This document shows positions 42,923 through 52,521 of a DNA stretch of 64,000 nt, one piece after another. Each line of letters begins with the position of its first letter. Position 1 is the stretch's first letter. The position numbers were made by a program, and so were the translations under genes. Under the pieces are notes generated by a model. That model had not been told where the DNA came from. It saw only the letters and a list, made by a program, of their open reading frames with translations, and did no database searches. The stretch comes from Flavobacterium sp. (GTDB lineage Bacteria; Bacteroidota; Bacteroidia; Flavobacteriales; Flavobacteriaceae): contig JAGOAL010000001.1 in the NCBI GenBank assembly GCA_017983975.1, positions 17,707 to 81,706 of the forward strand, given 5' to 3'.

Positions 42923-45757
42923 ATGCAACATAAATTGATAAAAAAATATTCATTTTTTATAGCCTTTTTTATAGCAAGTTTAACTTCCGCTCAGCATTCT
43001 TCAAAAATGAATGTTGTGGTTGATGCTGAAAATAAAATATTGCATGTAAAGCAGTATTTAACCTACAATAATATTTCAAACGATACGCTATCAGAAATTA
43101 TTCTCAATGATTGGAATCATGCTTTTTCTTCAAAAAACTCACTTCTTGCATTGCATTTTTCAGATGAATTTATTCGCGCTTTTCATTTAGCAAAAGAAAT
43201 TGATAGAGGTTATACAAAGATTCAATCAATTATTGATGCACATCAAAATAGTATTCGATGGGAACGACAAAACAAACGTATTGACCTATTAAAAGTAATT
43301 CTTAATTCGCCTATTCTTCCTTGTAAATCAGAAACCCTCTTTTTAGAATATTCCGTTAAAATTCCAAATGAAAAATTCACGAAATACGGATTTGATAAAG
43401 ATGGAAATCTTATTTTAAAACATTGGTACTTATCACCTTCCCAATATAAAAACAAACAATTTATTCAACAAAGCAATGAGAATTTAGACGATATTCCAAA
43501 TGCGCTAACCGATTTTGAAATTGAAATAGAAACACCATCCCATTTAAAATTATCTAGCAATTTAGATGAAGAAAATCAGCTTTTAAGCGACGATAAAAAC
43601 TATTATTCATTAAAAGCTTCAAATAAGCAGGAAGCAGTTCTTTATTTACAGACAAAAAGCACATTTAATACCTATAAAAATGAACACATTGAAGTGAGCT
43701 GTGGAATTGATGATGCTAAAGTAAATGAAACTAAAAAAGCAGAACTCATTGATAAAATCACTCGTTTTACGGCTGAAAAACTTGGAAAATCGTTTACCCA
43801 TAAAATACTGATTTCGCAAGAAGATTATCAACGACAACCGTTTTATGGCCTCAATCAACTTCCCGCTATTTTAAGTCCGTTTCAAGATGAATTTTTATTT
43901 GAACTTAAAATTTTAAAAACCTATTTAAACAATTACTTAAAGGAAAATTTGCAATTGAATCCTAGAAATGAAGCATGGATATATGACGGAATTCAAGTCT
44001 TTTTGATGATGAACTATATCGAAAAATATTATCCAAATAGTAAAATGACAGGCAATTTATCAGACTTAAAACTACTAAAATCGTATCATTTCATTAATTT
44101 ACCGTTCAATCAACAATACAATTATTTACAAATATTAATGGCTCGAAAAAATTTAGACCAAGCACTTAATGAGCCTAAAAACAAATTGATAAAATTTAAC
44201 GAACAAATTGCTAATAAATACAAAGCAGGTTTAAGTTTAAACTATTTGGATAATTTTCTAGGCAATCAAATTGTGAATTCAAGCATAAAAGAATTTATGT
44301 TGCTTAACCAATATTCTAGCTCAAATGCTAGACAATTTGAAACCATTTTAGAGAAAAATACGCCAAAAAAAATCGATTGGTTTTTTAGAACTATGATAGA
44401 AACACGTGATGTAATTGATTATAAATTTGGAAAGGTAACCAAAACAAAGGATACCATTTCACTCACTATAATTAATAAAACAAATACAAATGTACCAATT
44501 TCGTTATACCAATTAAAAAACAATACCATTGTAAACAAAATGTGGATTCACAATGTTTCAACAGATTCAACATTTAGTATTCCTAGACTAGGAGCCGATA
44601 AAATTGTTCTTAATTATAATAATGAAGTTCCAGAATACAATTTACGCAATAATTGGAAATCATTTAACCGATTATTTTTCAACAACAAACCCTTTAAACT
44701 AAATTTCTTCAAGGATTTAGAAGAACCACATTATAACCAAATATTTTATGTTCCTGAAGTGGAATTTAATGCATATGACGGAGTTTCAATAGGTTTAAAA
44801 ATCAATAACAGATCTATTTTAAATAAACCGTTTACTTTCAGTGTCTCTCCTATGTTATCCACAAATACTGGAACACTAGTTGGAAAATTTAATGCTATGG
44901 TTGAAGATAATATTAGAGAAAAAGGAAAATTATACAATATTAGATATCTAATTACAGGTTCCCGTTTTCATTATACTCCAGATGCTTTTTATACCAATTT
45001 AGTTCCAATAATTCAATTCCGATTTAGAGATCAAAATTTACGCAAAAATAAGTCTGAACTCATTCAATTACGTCAAGTCTATATAAACAGAGATACTTCA
45101 AAATATACAATTGACGCAACCACCGAAAATTATTCTATTTTCAATGCAAAATACAGTAATTACCAATCCGAAGGTACAAAGCATTTCTTTTTTTCAAACG
45201 ACCTTCAAATTTCAAATTCGTTTGGAAAAGTGGCAACAGAAATTCACTATCGAAAATTATTTGAAAACAATCGTCAAATAAGTTTACGCTTTTTTTTAGG
45301 TGCATTCATGTTTAGAAGTACTCAATCAGATTTTTTTAGCTTCGGTTTAGATCGACCTAATGATTATATGTTTGATTATAATTTACTAGGTCGAAGTGAA
45401 GCTACTGGAATTTACAGCCAGCAATATGTGTATGCTGAAGGAGGATTCAAATCAAAATTAGAGGATCGATTTGCTAATCAATGGATGAGCACCATAAACG
45501 CAACTTTTAATATTTGGAATTGGATTCAAGTCTATGGCGATGTAGGAATGATGAAAAATAAATACAGCAATCCAAAATGTGTTTATGATTCAGGTTTGCA
45601 CTTAAATCTTGTACCTGATTATTTTGAGTTGTTTTTACCCGTTTATTCATCCAATGGATTTGAATTAAACTCCAATAATTATGGCGAAAAAATTAGATTT
45701 GTAGTCACCTTAAGCCCAAAAACTTTAGTATCACTTTTTACCCGAAAATGGTTTTAA
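42923..45757 (+). CDS. M1 aminopeptidase-like outer-membrane protein lacking HExxH
   Basis: From ATG 42923 the product has 944 residues with a signal peptide (LIKKYSFFIAFFIASLTSAQ). The first ~500 residues follow the M1 gluzincin layout, including a beta-sandwich and a helical region with NEAWIYDGIQVFLMMNYIEK (~353), which matches the NEG-x-A segment carrying the third zinc ligand. The HExxH motif expected ~20 residues upstream is replaced by DEFLFELKIL, so the enzyme is probably inactive. The last ~350 residues are alternating strands typical of an outer-membrane beta barrel, ending in SLFTRKWF with a terminal aromatic. I recall related proteins in Flavobacteriaceae, where they are named aminopeptidase. 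Function is unknown. Confidence 0.75.
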   Translation: MQHKLIKKYSFFIAFFIASLTSAQHSSKMNVVVDAENKILHVKQYLTYNNISNDTLSEIILNDWNHAFSSKNSLLALHFSDEFIRAFHLAKEIDRGYTKIQSIIDAHQNSIRWERQNKRIDLLKVILNSPILPCKSETLFLEYSVKIPNEKFTKYGFDKDGNLILKHWYLSPSQYKNKQFIQQSNENLDDIPNALTDFEIEIETPSHLKLSSNLDEENQLLSDDKNYYSLKASNKQEAVLYLQTKSTFNTYKNEHIEVSCGIDDAKVNETKKAELIDKITRFTAEKLGKSFTHKILISQEDYQRQPFYGLNQLPAILSPFQDEFLFELKILKTYLNNYLKENLQLNPRNEAWIYDGIQVFLMMNYIEKYYPNSKMTGNLSDLKLLKSYHFINLPFNQQYNYLQILMARKNLDQALNEPKNKLIKFNEQIANKYKAGLSLNYLDNFLGNQIVNSSIKEFMLLNQYSSSNARQFETILEKNTPKKIDWFFRTMIETRDVIDYKFGKVTKTKDTISLTIINKTNTNVPISLYQLKNNTIVNKMWIHNVSTDSTFSIPRLGADKIVLNYNNEVPEYNLRNNWKSFNRLFFNNKPFKLNFFKDLEEPHYNQIFYVPEVEFNAYDGVSIGLKINNRSILNKPFTFSVSPMLSTNTGTLVGKFNAMVEDNIREKGKLYNIRYLITGSRFHYTPDAFYTNLVPIIQFRFRDQNLRKNKSELIQLRQVYINRDTSKYTIDATTENYSIFNAKYSNYQSEGTKHFFFSNDLQISNSFGKVATEIHYRKLFENNRQISLRFFLGAFMFRSTQSDFFSFGLDRPNDYMFDYNLLGRSEATGIYSQQYVYAEGGFKSKLEDRFANQWMSTINATFNIWNWIQVYGDVGMMKNKYSNPKCVYDSGLHLNLVPDYFELFLPVYSSNGFELNSNNYGEKIRFVVTLSPKTLVSLFTRKWF

Positions 45758-45881
45758 TATAAAAACACCGAGTTTATTACGAAATTCACAACTGTAACTA
45801 CCTTATTACTGAATTCATTGGTTTTTTTAAACCAAAACCTTTGATAAATTAGTAATAATTAAAAAAAAGAAGTCAGTCATA

Positions 45882-45912
45882 TTGTTTTATAATTCTGATT
45901 TAATTAAATTTG
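45882..45912 (+). promoter_or_regulatory. Promoter of the E1 gene (TTG-N20-TAAATTTG)
   Basis: TTG at 45882-45884 and the -7 box TAAATTTG at 45905-45912 are separated by 20 bp, matching the Flavobacterium promoter layout. The ATG is 28 bp after the box. A short hairpin (TTGGTTT/AAACCAA, 45818-45835) upstream may end the previous transcript, though it lacks a T run. Confidence 0.6.
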
Positions 45913-45940
45913 TTAAATTATCAATTTCGTAGTAACGTTT

Positions 45941-48343
45941 ATGGAAAAAGCAATTACATCTGAAGTAGTCTCTTTTGAAGATTTCAAAAATGAAGTCATT
46001 AACGATTATAAGATTGCTCGTATTAGTAGAGAATGTAGCTTATTAGGTCGAAAAGAAGTCTTAACCGGAAAGGCCAAATTTGGTATTTTTGGCGATGGAA
46101 AAGAAGTGCCTCAATTAGCAATGGCAAAATCATTTTTAAATGGTGATTTTCGTTCTGGCTATTACAGAGACCAAACGTTTATGATGGCCATTGGACAGTT
46201 GACAATTGAACAGTTTTTTGCTGGTTTATATGGTCATACCGATATTAATTTTGATCCCATGAGTGCCGGACGACAAATGGGCGGTCACTTTGCTACTCAT
46301 TCTTTAGACGAAAACGGAAATTGGAATAACTTAACTGAACAAAAAAATTCAAGTTCAGACATCTCTCCTACTGCTGGGCAAATGCCTCGTTTATTAGGAT
46401 TAGCACAAGCTTCAAAAATTTACAGAAATGTTTCTGGAATTATTCAAACTAACTTTTCTAAAAACGGAAATGAAATAGCTTGGGGAACAATCGGAAATGC
46501 TTCTACTTCAGAAGGATTATTCTTTGAAACCATCAATGCGGCTGGTGTATTACAAGTACCAATGGTCATGAGTGTTTGGGATGATGAGTATGGTATTTCA
46601 GTTCACGCACGTCATCAAACTACTAAAGAAAATATCTCAGAAATTTTAAAAGGATTTCAAAGAGATACAGATAATAAAGGGTACGAAATTTTACGAGTAA
46701 AAGGTTGGGATTATCCATCCTTAGTAGAAACCTATCAAAAAGCTACTCAAATTGCCCGTGAAGAGCATGTTCCGGTATTAATTCACGTTCAAGAATTAAC
46801 GCAACCTCAAGGACATTCAACTTCAGGAAGTCACGAACGTTATAAAAATGAAGCGCGATTAACATGGGAAGCAGAATTTGATTGTTTAGCTAAAATGAAG
46901 ACCTGGTTAATTGACAATAATTTAGCAACACTAGAAGAATTAGACGAAATAGATAATCAAGCCAAAAAAGACGTTTTAGAAGGAAAGAAAACCGCTTGGT
47001 CTAACTTTATAACTCCTATAAAAACGGAACAACAAGAGCTTGCGAATTTATTAAACTCAATTGCATCTGAAAGTGATAATAAAATATTTATTGAGAAAAT
47101 TGCAAACGATCTGATAGCAATTAAAGAGCCTATTCGTAAAGATATTTTAGTAGCTGCTAGAAAAGTTCTACGAATGATTATCAAAGAAAATTCTCGTGCC
47201 AGTTTAGCTACTTGGATCGAAAATTACACCGAAAAAATCCAACCAAAATTTAGTTCGCACTTATTTTCACATTCAGAAAAATCAGTAACTAATATAAAAG
47301 AAATCGCAGCTACTTATGATGCAACAGCAGAAGAGGTTGATGCTCGTTTAGTATTAAGAGATAATTTTGATGCCATTTTTTCAAAATATCCTGAAACACT
47401 AATTTTTGGTGAAGATTCAGGTAATATTGGTGATGTAAACCAAGGTTTAGAAGGAATGCAAGAAAAATATGGTGAATTACGTGTTGCCGATGTAGGTATT
47501 CGTGAAGCTACAATTTTAGGACAAGGAATTGGTATGGCTATGCGAGGATTGCGACCAATTGCTGAAATTCAATATTTAGATTATTTGTTGTATGCTATTC
47601 AGATCATGAGTGATGATTTAGCAACATTGCATTACAGAACAGCTGGACGACAAAAAGCACCTTTAATTATAAGAACACGTGGTCACCGCTTAGAAGGTGT
47701 TTGGCATTCTGGTTCGCCAATGGGTATGATTATTAATGCCCTTAGAGGGATCCATGTTTTAGTTCCTAGAAACATGACAAAAGCAGCCGGTTTCTATAAT
47801 ACTCTATTAGAATCTGACGAACCTGCTTTGGTTATCGAGTGTTTAAATGGTTACCGATTAAAAGAAAAAATGCCTACTAACCTAGGTGAATTTAAAACAC
47901 CAATTGGTGTAGTTGAGACAATCAAAACAGGAACTGATATAACTTTAGTGGCTTATGGTTCAACTTTACGTTTGGTAGAACAAGCTGCTAACGAATTAGA
48001 ATCGGTTGGAATTAGTGCCGAAATTATTGATATTCAATCCCTTTTACCATTTGATATCAAACATGATATTGTGAAATCTATCGAAAAAACAAACCGTCTT
48101 TTAGTTATTGATGAAGACGTTCCGGGTGGAGCAAGTGCTTATATTTTACAAGAGATTATTGAAAATCAAAAGGCCTACCAATATTTAGATAGTGCACCAC
48201 AAACATTAACTGCAAAACCACACAGACCAGCTTATGGAACGGATGGCGATTATTTTTCAAAACCATCTGCAGAAGATATTTTTGAAAAAGTGTATGCTAT
48301 TATGAACGAAGCTAATCCGTCTAAATATCCCAATTTATATTAA
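45941..48343 (+). CDS. 2-oxoacid dehydrogenase E1, fused alpha and beta subunits (likely branched-chain)
   Basis: The 800-residue protein joins both E1 subunits. The alpha half (~30-380) contains QMGGHFATHS and the thiamine-pyrophosphate region GNASTSEGLFFETINAA. The beta half (~470-800) contains FGEDSGNIGDV, RVADVGIREATILGQGIGMA, and the C-terminal transketolase part ITLVAYGSTLRLVEQAA. It decarboxylates 2-oxoacids and passes the acyl group to E2. The fusion is common in Bacteroidota; which substrate is used (branched-chain or pyruvate) cannot be decided. LpdA (E3) is at 20997. The stop overlaps the next ATG by 1 bp. Confidence 0.9.
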   Translation: MEKAITSEVVSFEDFKNEVINDYKIARISRECSLLGRKEVLTGKAKFGIFGDGKEVPQLAMAKSFLNGDFRSGYYRDQTFMMAIGQLTIEQFFAGLYGHTDINFDPMSAGRQMGGHFATHSLDENGNWNNLTEQKNSSSDISPTAGQMPRLLGLAQASKIYRNVSGIIQTNFSKNGNEIAWGTIGNASTSEGLFFETINAAGVLQVPMVMSVWDDEYGISVHARHQTTKENISEILKGFQRDTDNKGYEILRVKGWDYPSLVETYQKATQIAREEHVPVLIHVQELTQPQGHSTSGSHERYKNEARLTWEAEFDCLAKMKTWLIDNNLATLEELDEIDNQAKKDVLEGKKTAWSNFITPIKTEQQELANLLNSIASESDNKIFIEKIANDLIAIKEPIRKDILVAARKVLRMIIKENSRASLATWIENYTEKIQPKFSSHLFSHSEKSVTNIKEIAATYDATAEEVDARLVLRDNFDAIFSKYPETLIFGEDSGNIGDVNQGLEGMQEKYGELRVADVGIREATILGQGIGMAMRGLRPIAEIQYLDYLLYAIQIMSDDLATLHYRTAGRQKAPLIIRTRGHRLEGVWHSGSPMGMIINALRGIHVLVPRNMTKAAGFYNTLLESDEPALVIECLNGYRLKEKMPTNLGEFKTPIGVVETIKTGTDITLVAYGSTLRLVEQAANELESVGISAEIIDIQSLLPFDIKHDIVKSIEKTNRLLVIDEDVPGGASAYILQEIIENQKAYQYLDSAPQTLTAKPHRPAYGTDGDYFSKPSAEDIFEKVYAIMNEANPSKYPNLY

Positions 48344-48906
48344 TGAAAATTACTGTCATTGATAATTACGATAGTTTTACCTATAATTTAGTCCACTACT
48401 TAGAAGATTTAGGTGCTAAGGTTACTGTTTTTAGAAATGACGAATTTGAATTAAAAGAATTATATGCTTTTGATAAAATAGTTTTATCGCCAGGCCCAGG
48501 AATTCCAAGTGAAGCTGGTTTGTTGAAAGAAGTCATACAAACCTTTGGTAAAACCAAAAGTATTTTAGGAATTTGTTTGGGATTACAAGCTATAGGTGAA
48601 GTTTTTGGTGGCACATTAATCAATTTAGATAAGGTGTATCACGGCGTTGCTTCAAAAATTACGATTATTGAAAACGATTATATTTTCAACGATTTGCCAA
48701 ACGAAATTGAAGTCGGCCGCTATCATTCTTGGGTAATTTCAAATGACAATTTCCCTCAAAATTTAATAATCACTTCTGTAGATGAAAACAAAAACATCAT
48801 GTCGGTTAAACATAGTGTTTACGATGTTCGAGGTGTGCAATTTCATCCAGAAAGTATTTTAACTCCCGATGGAAAACAGATATTGGAAAATTGGTTAAAA
48901 AATTAG
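48343..48906 (+). CDS. Aminodeoxychorismate/anthranilate synthase component II (glutamine amidotransferase)
   Basis: The 187-residue class I amidotransferase has the nucleophile Cys78 in GICLGLQAIGE and the catalytic His168 and Glu170 in QFHPES. It supplies ammonia from glutamine to the chorismate-using partner PabB or TrpE. No component I gene is in the window, so p-aminobenzoate versus tryptophan synthesis is open; folP at 9759 does not decide it. It is translationally coupled to the E1 gene by a TAATG overlap. Confidence 0.93.
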   Translation: MKITVIDNYDSFTYNLVHYLEDLGAKVTVFRNDEFELKELYAFDKIVLSPGPGIPSEAGLLKEVIQTFGKTKSILGICLGLQAIGEVFGGTLINLDKVYHGVASKITIIENDYIFNDLPNEIEVGRYHSWVISNDNFPQNLIITSVDENKNIMSVKHSVYDVRGVQFHPESILTPDGKQILENWLKN

Positions 48907-49665
48907 TTATCGAATAAAAACTAATTTATTTCCTGCTGATAAATTACTGTCAAACGCATAACCTTCATAATTGAAACCTTTTAAATCTTCAACAGTTTCA
49001 GCGTTGGTATCAATAATATATCGAACCATTAAACCTCTGGCCTTTTTGGCAAAAAACGAAATCATTTTGAGCTTTCCGTCTTTATAATCTTTAAATTCTG
49101 GAGTAATAACGGGAACTTTTAATTTTTTAGCATCAACAGCTGAAAAATATTCGTTACTAGCCAAGTTTACAAACAACTCGTCATTATTCAACTCTGAATT
49201 TAATTGATCTGTAAGTGTCTTTTTCCAAAATTCGTATAGATTTTTTTTCGAACCTATTGTTATAGAAGTGCCCATTTCTAAACGATAGGCTTGCATTAAA
49301 TCTAAAGGTTTTAATATGCCATACAATCCAGATAAAATGCGTAATTTATCTTGTAAAACTGTAACTTTATCAACAGGTAATGAATAAGCATCTAAACCGG
49401 TGTAGACTTCACCATCAAAAGTATAAATTGCTGGTCGAGCATTTTCTGGCGTAAAAGGAAGTTGCCAATCTTGATTTCTTTGCCAATTTAAATCTGCTAA
49501 TTTTTCAGAAATATCCATCAATTCCATCAATTGTTTTGGCTTTTTCTTTTTTAAGTTTTTCTGAATGGTTTCAGCTTGTTTTAAAAAAGTCGCTTCCGTA
49601 AATAATGATATAGGAAGTTCTTTATCTAAATTTAAAGATTTTGCTGGTGAAATAACAATTTTCAT
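48907..49665 (-). CDS. yaaA: Peroxide stress protein YaaA
   Basis: The 252-residue protein starts MKIVISPAKSLNLD and contains the family motifs YTFDGEVYTGLDA (~83-95), LRILSGLYGILKPLD (~108-122) and FFAKKARG (~203-210). E. coli YaaA lowers intracellular iron damage under peroxide stress and binds DNA. The gene abuts the end of the convergent amidotransferase gene with no gap. It follows the RluD-type gene by 28 bp on the same strand, so it is probably in that operon. Confidence 0.95.
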   Translation of the reverse strand: MKIVISPAKSLNLDKELPISLFTEATFLKQAETIQKNLKKKKPKQLMELMDISEKLADLNWQRNQDWQLPFTPENARPAIYTFDGEVYTGLDAYSLPVDKVTVLQDKLRILSGLYGILKPLDLMQAYRLEMGTSITIGSKKNLYEFWKKTLTDQLNSELNNDELFVNLASNEYFSAVDAKKLKVPVITPEFKDYKDGKLKMISFFAKKARGLMVRYIIDTNAETVEDLKGFNYEGYAFDSNLSAGNKLVFIR

Positions 49666-49693
49666 ACGATTAAAAGATAATTAAGGGTTGAAA

Positions 49694-50734
49694 TTATGTT
49701 TCTTCGGTAAACGTTTGTGCCTTTGAATATACCCTCCATTTTTCAATACAATCTTGTAAATCTTGTGGAATTGGTGTATCAAAACGTAAAAATTCTTTGG
49801 TAATTGGGTGTTCAAAACCTAGTGTTTTAGCATGAAGTGCTTGTCTAGGCAAAGTTTTAAAACAATTATCAATAAACTGTTTGTATTTTGTAAAAGTTGT
49901 TCCTTTTAAAATAGAATTACCGCCATAACGCTCGTCATTAAAAAGCGTATGACCAATATGTTTCATATGAACCCTTATTTGGTGTGTTCTACCCGTTTCT
50001 AATTGACAAGAAATCAAGGTAACGTAGCCAAATCGTTCCAAAACTTTAAAATGGGTAACTGCTGGTTTTCCTTTTTCTTCACTTTCGTGAACCGCCATTT
50101 GCATTCGATTAGTATCATGGCGACCGATATTACCTTCGATGGTACCTTCTTCTTCCTCAATATTTCCCCAAACTAAAGCAATATATTCTCGTTCTGACGT
50201 TTTTTCAGCAAATTGCTTAGACAAATAAGCCATCGCATGTTCGGTTTTAGCTACAACCAACAAACCGGTTGTGTCTTTATCGATACGATGCACTAAGCCT
50301 GGACGTTCCGAACTATTCATTGGTAAATTTTCAAAATGAAACGCCAATGCATTGACTAAAGTTCCTGAATAATTTCCATGACCTGGATGAACCACCATAC
50401 CTGCCGGTTTGTTGATGACCAATAATTGATCATCTTCAAAGATTATATCTAATGGAATATTTTCTGGCGTGAGTAATTGCTCATAAGTAGGATGAGCCAA
50501 AACTAAACGTACAATATCGCCTGCTTTTACTTTATAATTTGACTTTACTGCAACATCATTTACTAAAATGGAACCCGATTCTGCTGCTTGTTGAATTTTA
50601 TTTCGCGTGGTATTTTCAATCAAATTCATCAAAAATTTATCCACTCGCAAAGAAGATTGTCCTTTTGCTGCTTCAAAACGATGGTGTTCAAATAATTCGT
50701 CGTCTAACTCGTTTTCCGCTTTATATTCCGCCAT
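49694..50734 (-). CDS. RluA-family 23S rRNA pseudouridine synthase (RluD-like)
   Basis: From ATG 50734 the product has 346 residues. An N-terminal S4 domain (LRVDKFLMNLIENTTRNKIQ, ~25-85) precedes the catalytic domain with Asp152 in HRIDKDTTGLLVVAK and the family motifs QLETGRTHQIRVHMKHIGH. It isomerises uridines in 23S rRNA; D or C class cannot be fixed, but the S4 domain favours RluD. The ATG overlaps the end of the PASTA gene by 14 bp, implying coupled translation. The upstream TTG start was rejected because it lies further inside the PASTA frame and adds no conserved residues. Confidence 0.93.
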   Translation of the reverse strand: MAEYKAENELDDELFEHHRFEAAKGQSSLRVDKFLMNLIENTTRNKIQQAAESGSILVNDVAVKSNYKVKAGDIVRLVLAHPTYEQLLTPENIPLDIIFEDDQLLVINKPAGMVVHPGHGNYSGTLVNALAFHFENLPMNSSERPGLVHRIDKDTTGLLVVAKTEHAMAYLSKQFAEKTSEREYIALVWGNIEEEEGTIEGNIGRHDTNRMQMAVHESEEKGKPAVTHFKVLERFGYVTLISCQLETGRTHQIRVHMKHIGHTLFNDERYGGNSILKGTTFTKYKQFIDNCFKTLPRQALHAKTLGFEHPITKEFLRFDTPIPQDLQDCIEKWRVYSKAQTFTEET

Positions 50735-51383
50735 TATTCTCTTTAAATTCAACTGGTTGTTCTTCTATCGGAGTATCCGATGGTGCTAACGTATCTGTAG
50801 GTTCTTCCGAACTAAATGTTTCTTCATTAAAGACTTCTTTTCCGTCACCCAACACAAAATCTAATGTCGAATTTTTCTTTACAATATCACCTGCTCTCAA
50901 ACGTCTGCCATTTTGATAAATTTGCAAAACAACATCTTTTGCAATGTGTGGTTTATACGTTATTTTACCTTCTTTTAAGGTTAATGATTTTATTGTTGCT
51001 AAAATTTGACGGTAAGTTTTATCCTTAAATTCAGGAATTTCAATATTTGTAAATTCACCCGCATTTAATTTTACATATATTTTTCGACCGTCTTTTACTA
51101 AACTTCCCGCTTTAGGATCTTGTTCTAAAATAGTAAAGGGCGGAAATTCAGGATTAAAATCGACAGTATCCAATAAAAACACTTCTAAATCAATATCATT
51201 AAGCTTTTCTTCTGCAATTTCTAGTTTCATTTTAGATAAATCAGGCACTTTAATTTCTTGTCCATGATTTGTTCTGAAATCTAAAAATAAAATCAACAAA
51301 AATGTAAAAGCAGCAACAATAGCAGCCGCAATGAATGCTTGAAGAAAAAAGGTTTTACTGGTGATATATTTAAACAAACTCAT
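50721..51383 (-). CDS. PASTA domain-containing membrane protein
   Basis: From ATG 51383 the product has 220 residues. One membrane helix (~15-35) is followed by three PASTA-type segments: VPDLSKMKLEIAEEKL, the DPKAGSLVKDGRKIYVKL part, and IPEFKDKTYRQILA with a matching V-x-L-x-L-G end. The tail is acidic. PASTA repeats usually bind muropeptides on penicillin-binding proteins or serine/threonine kinases, but neither is attached here. The start is set by an exact -7 box (51402-51409) that rules out the longer frame. It overlaps the RluD-like gene and faces ddl. Confidence 0.85.
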   Translation of the reverse strand: MSLFKYITSKTFFLQAFIAAAIVAAFTFLLILFLDFRTNHGQEIKVPDLSKMKLEIAEEKLNDIDLEVFLLDTVDFNPEFPPFTILEQDPKAGSLVKDGRKIYVKLNAGEFTNIEIPEFKDKTYRQILATIKSLTLKEGKITYKPHIAKDVVLQIYQNGRRLRAGDIVKKNSTLDFVLGDGKEVFNEETFSSEEPTDTLAPSDTPIEEQPVEFKENNGGI

Positions 51384-51401
51384 ACAATAAAGATATTTTA
51401 G

Positions 51402-51409
51402 CAAAGATA
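51402..51409 (-). promoter_or_regulatory. -7 box (TATCTTTG, minus strand) of the PASTA operon
   Basis: Exact TAnnTTTG match, 18 bp upstream of ATG 51383. It excludes the start at 51437 used by a longer reading. Confidence 0.55.
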
Positions 51410-51512
51410 TAAAAATTGAAAACATTATAGGATTCAATTTACTTTGTTTTACATTAAAAATTAAAAGAATAAATCCTTTGAAATATATTTACTAAATTCT
51501 AAAGAAATAATG

Positions 51513-51520
51513 TAATTTTG
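51513..51520 (+). promoter_or_regulatory. ddl: -7 box (TAATTTTG) of ddl
   Basis: Exact TAnnTTTG match, 24 bp before ATG 51545. It covers the TTG at 51518 used by a longer reading, so that start is not possible. Confidence 0.5.
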
Positions 51521-51544
51521 TTATACCAAAACAAGAAAAAGCAG

Positions 51545-52519
51545 ATGAAAAACGTGGCCATCGTAATGGGAGGTTATTCCAGCGAATATAAAATATCACT
51601 CACAAGTGGAAATGTGGTATTCAATAATTTGAATCGCACGAACTATAATCCGTATCGCATTCATATTTTCAAAGAAAAATGGGTGTATGTAGATGAAAAT
51701 GATACCGAATTTCCAATTGATAAGAACGATTTTTCAGTAATTGTAAATGGTTCAAAAATCAATTTTGATGTTGTTTTTAATGCGATTCACGGAACACCTG
51801 GTGAAGACGGTTTGCTGCAAGCTTATTTCGAATTATTAAATATTCCTCAAACGTCTTGTGATTATTATCAGGCAGCGTTAACATTTAACAAACGTGATAT
51901 GTTATCGGTTTTAAAACCTTACGGAATTAAAACAGCGGAATCTTTTTATTTGAATTTAGGCGACGAAATTAACGTTGATACTATTTTGTCGAAAGTAGGC
52001 TTACCGTGTTTTGTAAAGCCCAATAAATCGGGTTCAAGTTTCGGAATTTCGAAAGTAAAAACAGCAGCAGAATTTCTTCCAGCGATTGAAAATGCATACA
52101 AAGAAGACGACGAAATCATCATAGAAAGTTTCTTAGACGGAACAGAAGTTTCGGTTGGTGTGATTAATTATAAAGGAACGGTTACCGTTTTACCAATTAC
52201 CGAAATCGTATCGGAAAACGACTTTTTTGATTACGAAGCCAAATATTTGGGGAAATCTAAAGAGATTACACCGGCTCGAATTTCGGACGAATTGAAAGTT
52301 AAAATTGAAGCGGTTGCTAAAAAAGCCTACGAAGTACTGAAAATGAAAGGGTTTTCACGAAGTGAATTCATTATCGTAAACAATGAGCCGTACATGTTAG
52401 AAATGAATACGATTCCAGGTTTAACTACCGAAAGTATTTTGCCACAACAAGCTCGCGAAGCCGGAATTTCGTTACCAGAATTGTTTGAAAACGCTATTGA
52501 ATTGGCTTTAAAGAAATAA
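51545..52519 (+). CDS. ddl: D-alanine--D-alanine ligase
   Basis: From ATG 51545 the product has 324 residues. It is an ATP-grasp enzyme with the family start MKNVAIVMGGYSSEY, the GTPGEDG loop (HGTPGEDGLLQ), FVKPNKSGSSFGISK (~155) and the C-terminal EMNTIPGLT metal site. It makes D-Ala-D-Ala for peptidoglycan. The Flavobacteriia Ddl group usually has this HGTPGEDG variant. coaD follows after 2 bp, so the two are co-transcribed. Confidence 0.96.
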   Translation: MKNVAIVMGGYSSEYKISLTSGNVVFNNLNRTNYNPYRIHIFKEKWVYVDENDTEFPIDKNDFSVIVNGSKINFDVVFNAIHGTPGEDGLLQAYFELLNIPQTSCDYYQAALTFNKRDMLSVLKPYGIKTAESFYLNLGDEINVDTILSKVGLPCFVKPNKSGSSFGISKVKTAAEFLPAIENAYKEDDEIIIESFLDGTEVSVGVINYKGTVTVLPITEIVSENDFFDYEAKYLGKSKEITPARISDELKVKIEAVAKKAYEVLKMKGFSRSEFIIVNNEPYMLEMNTIPGLTTESILPQQAREAGISLPELFENAIELALKK

Positions 52520-52521
52520 TT

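Noticed and set aside
45818-45835. Terminator after the peptidase-like gene
   Set aside because: The TTGGTTT/AAACCAA hairpin is weak, AT-rich and has no T run.
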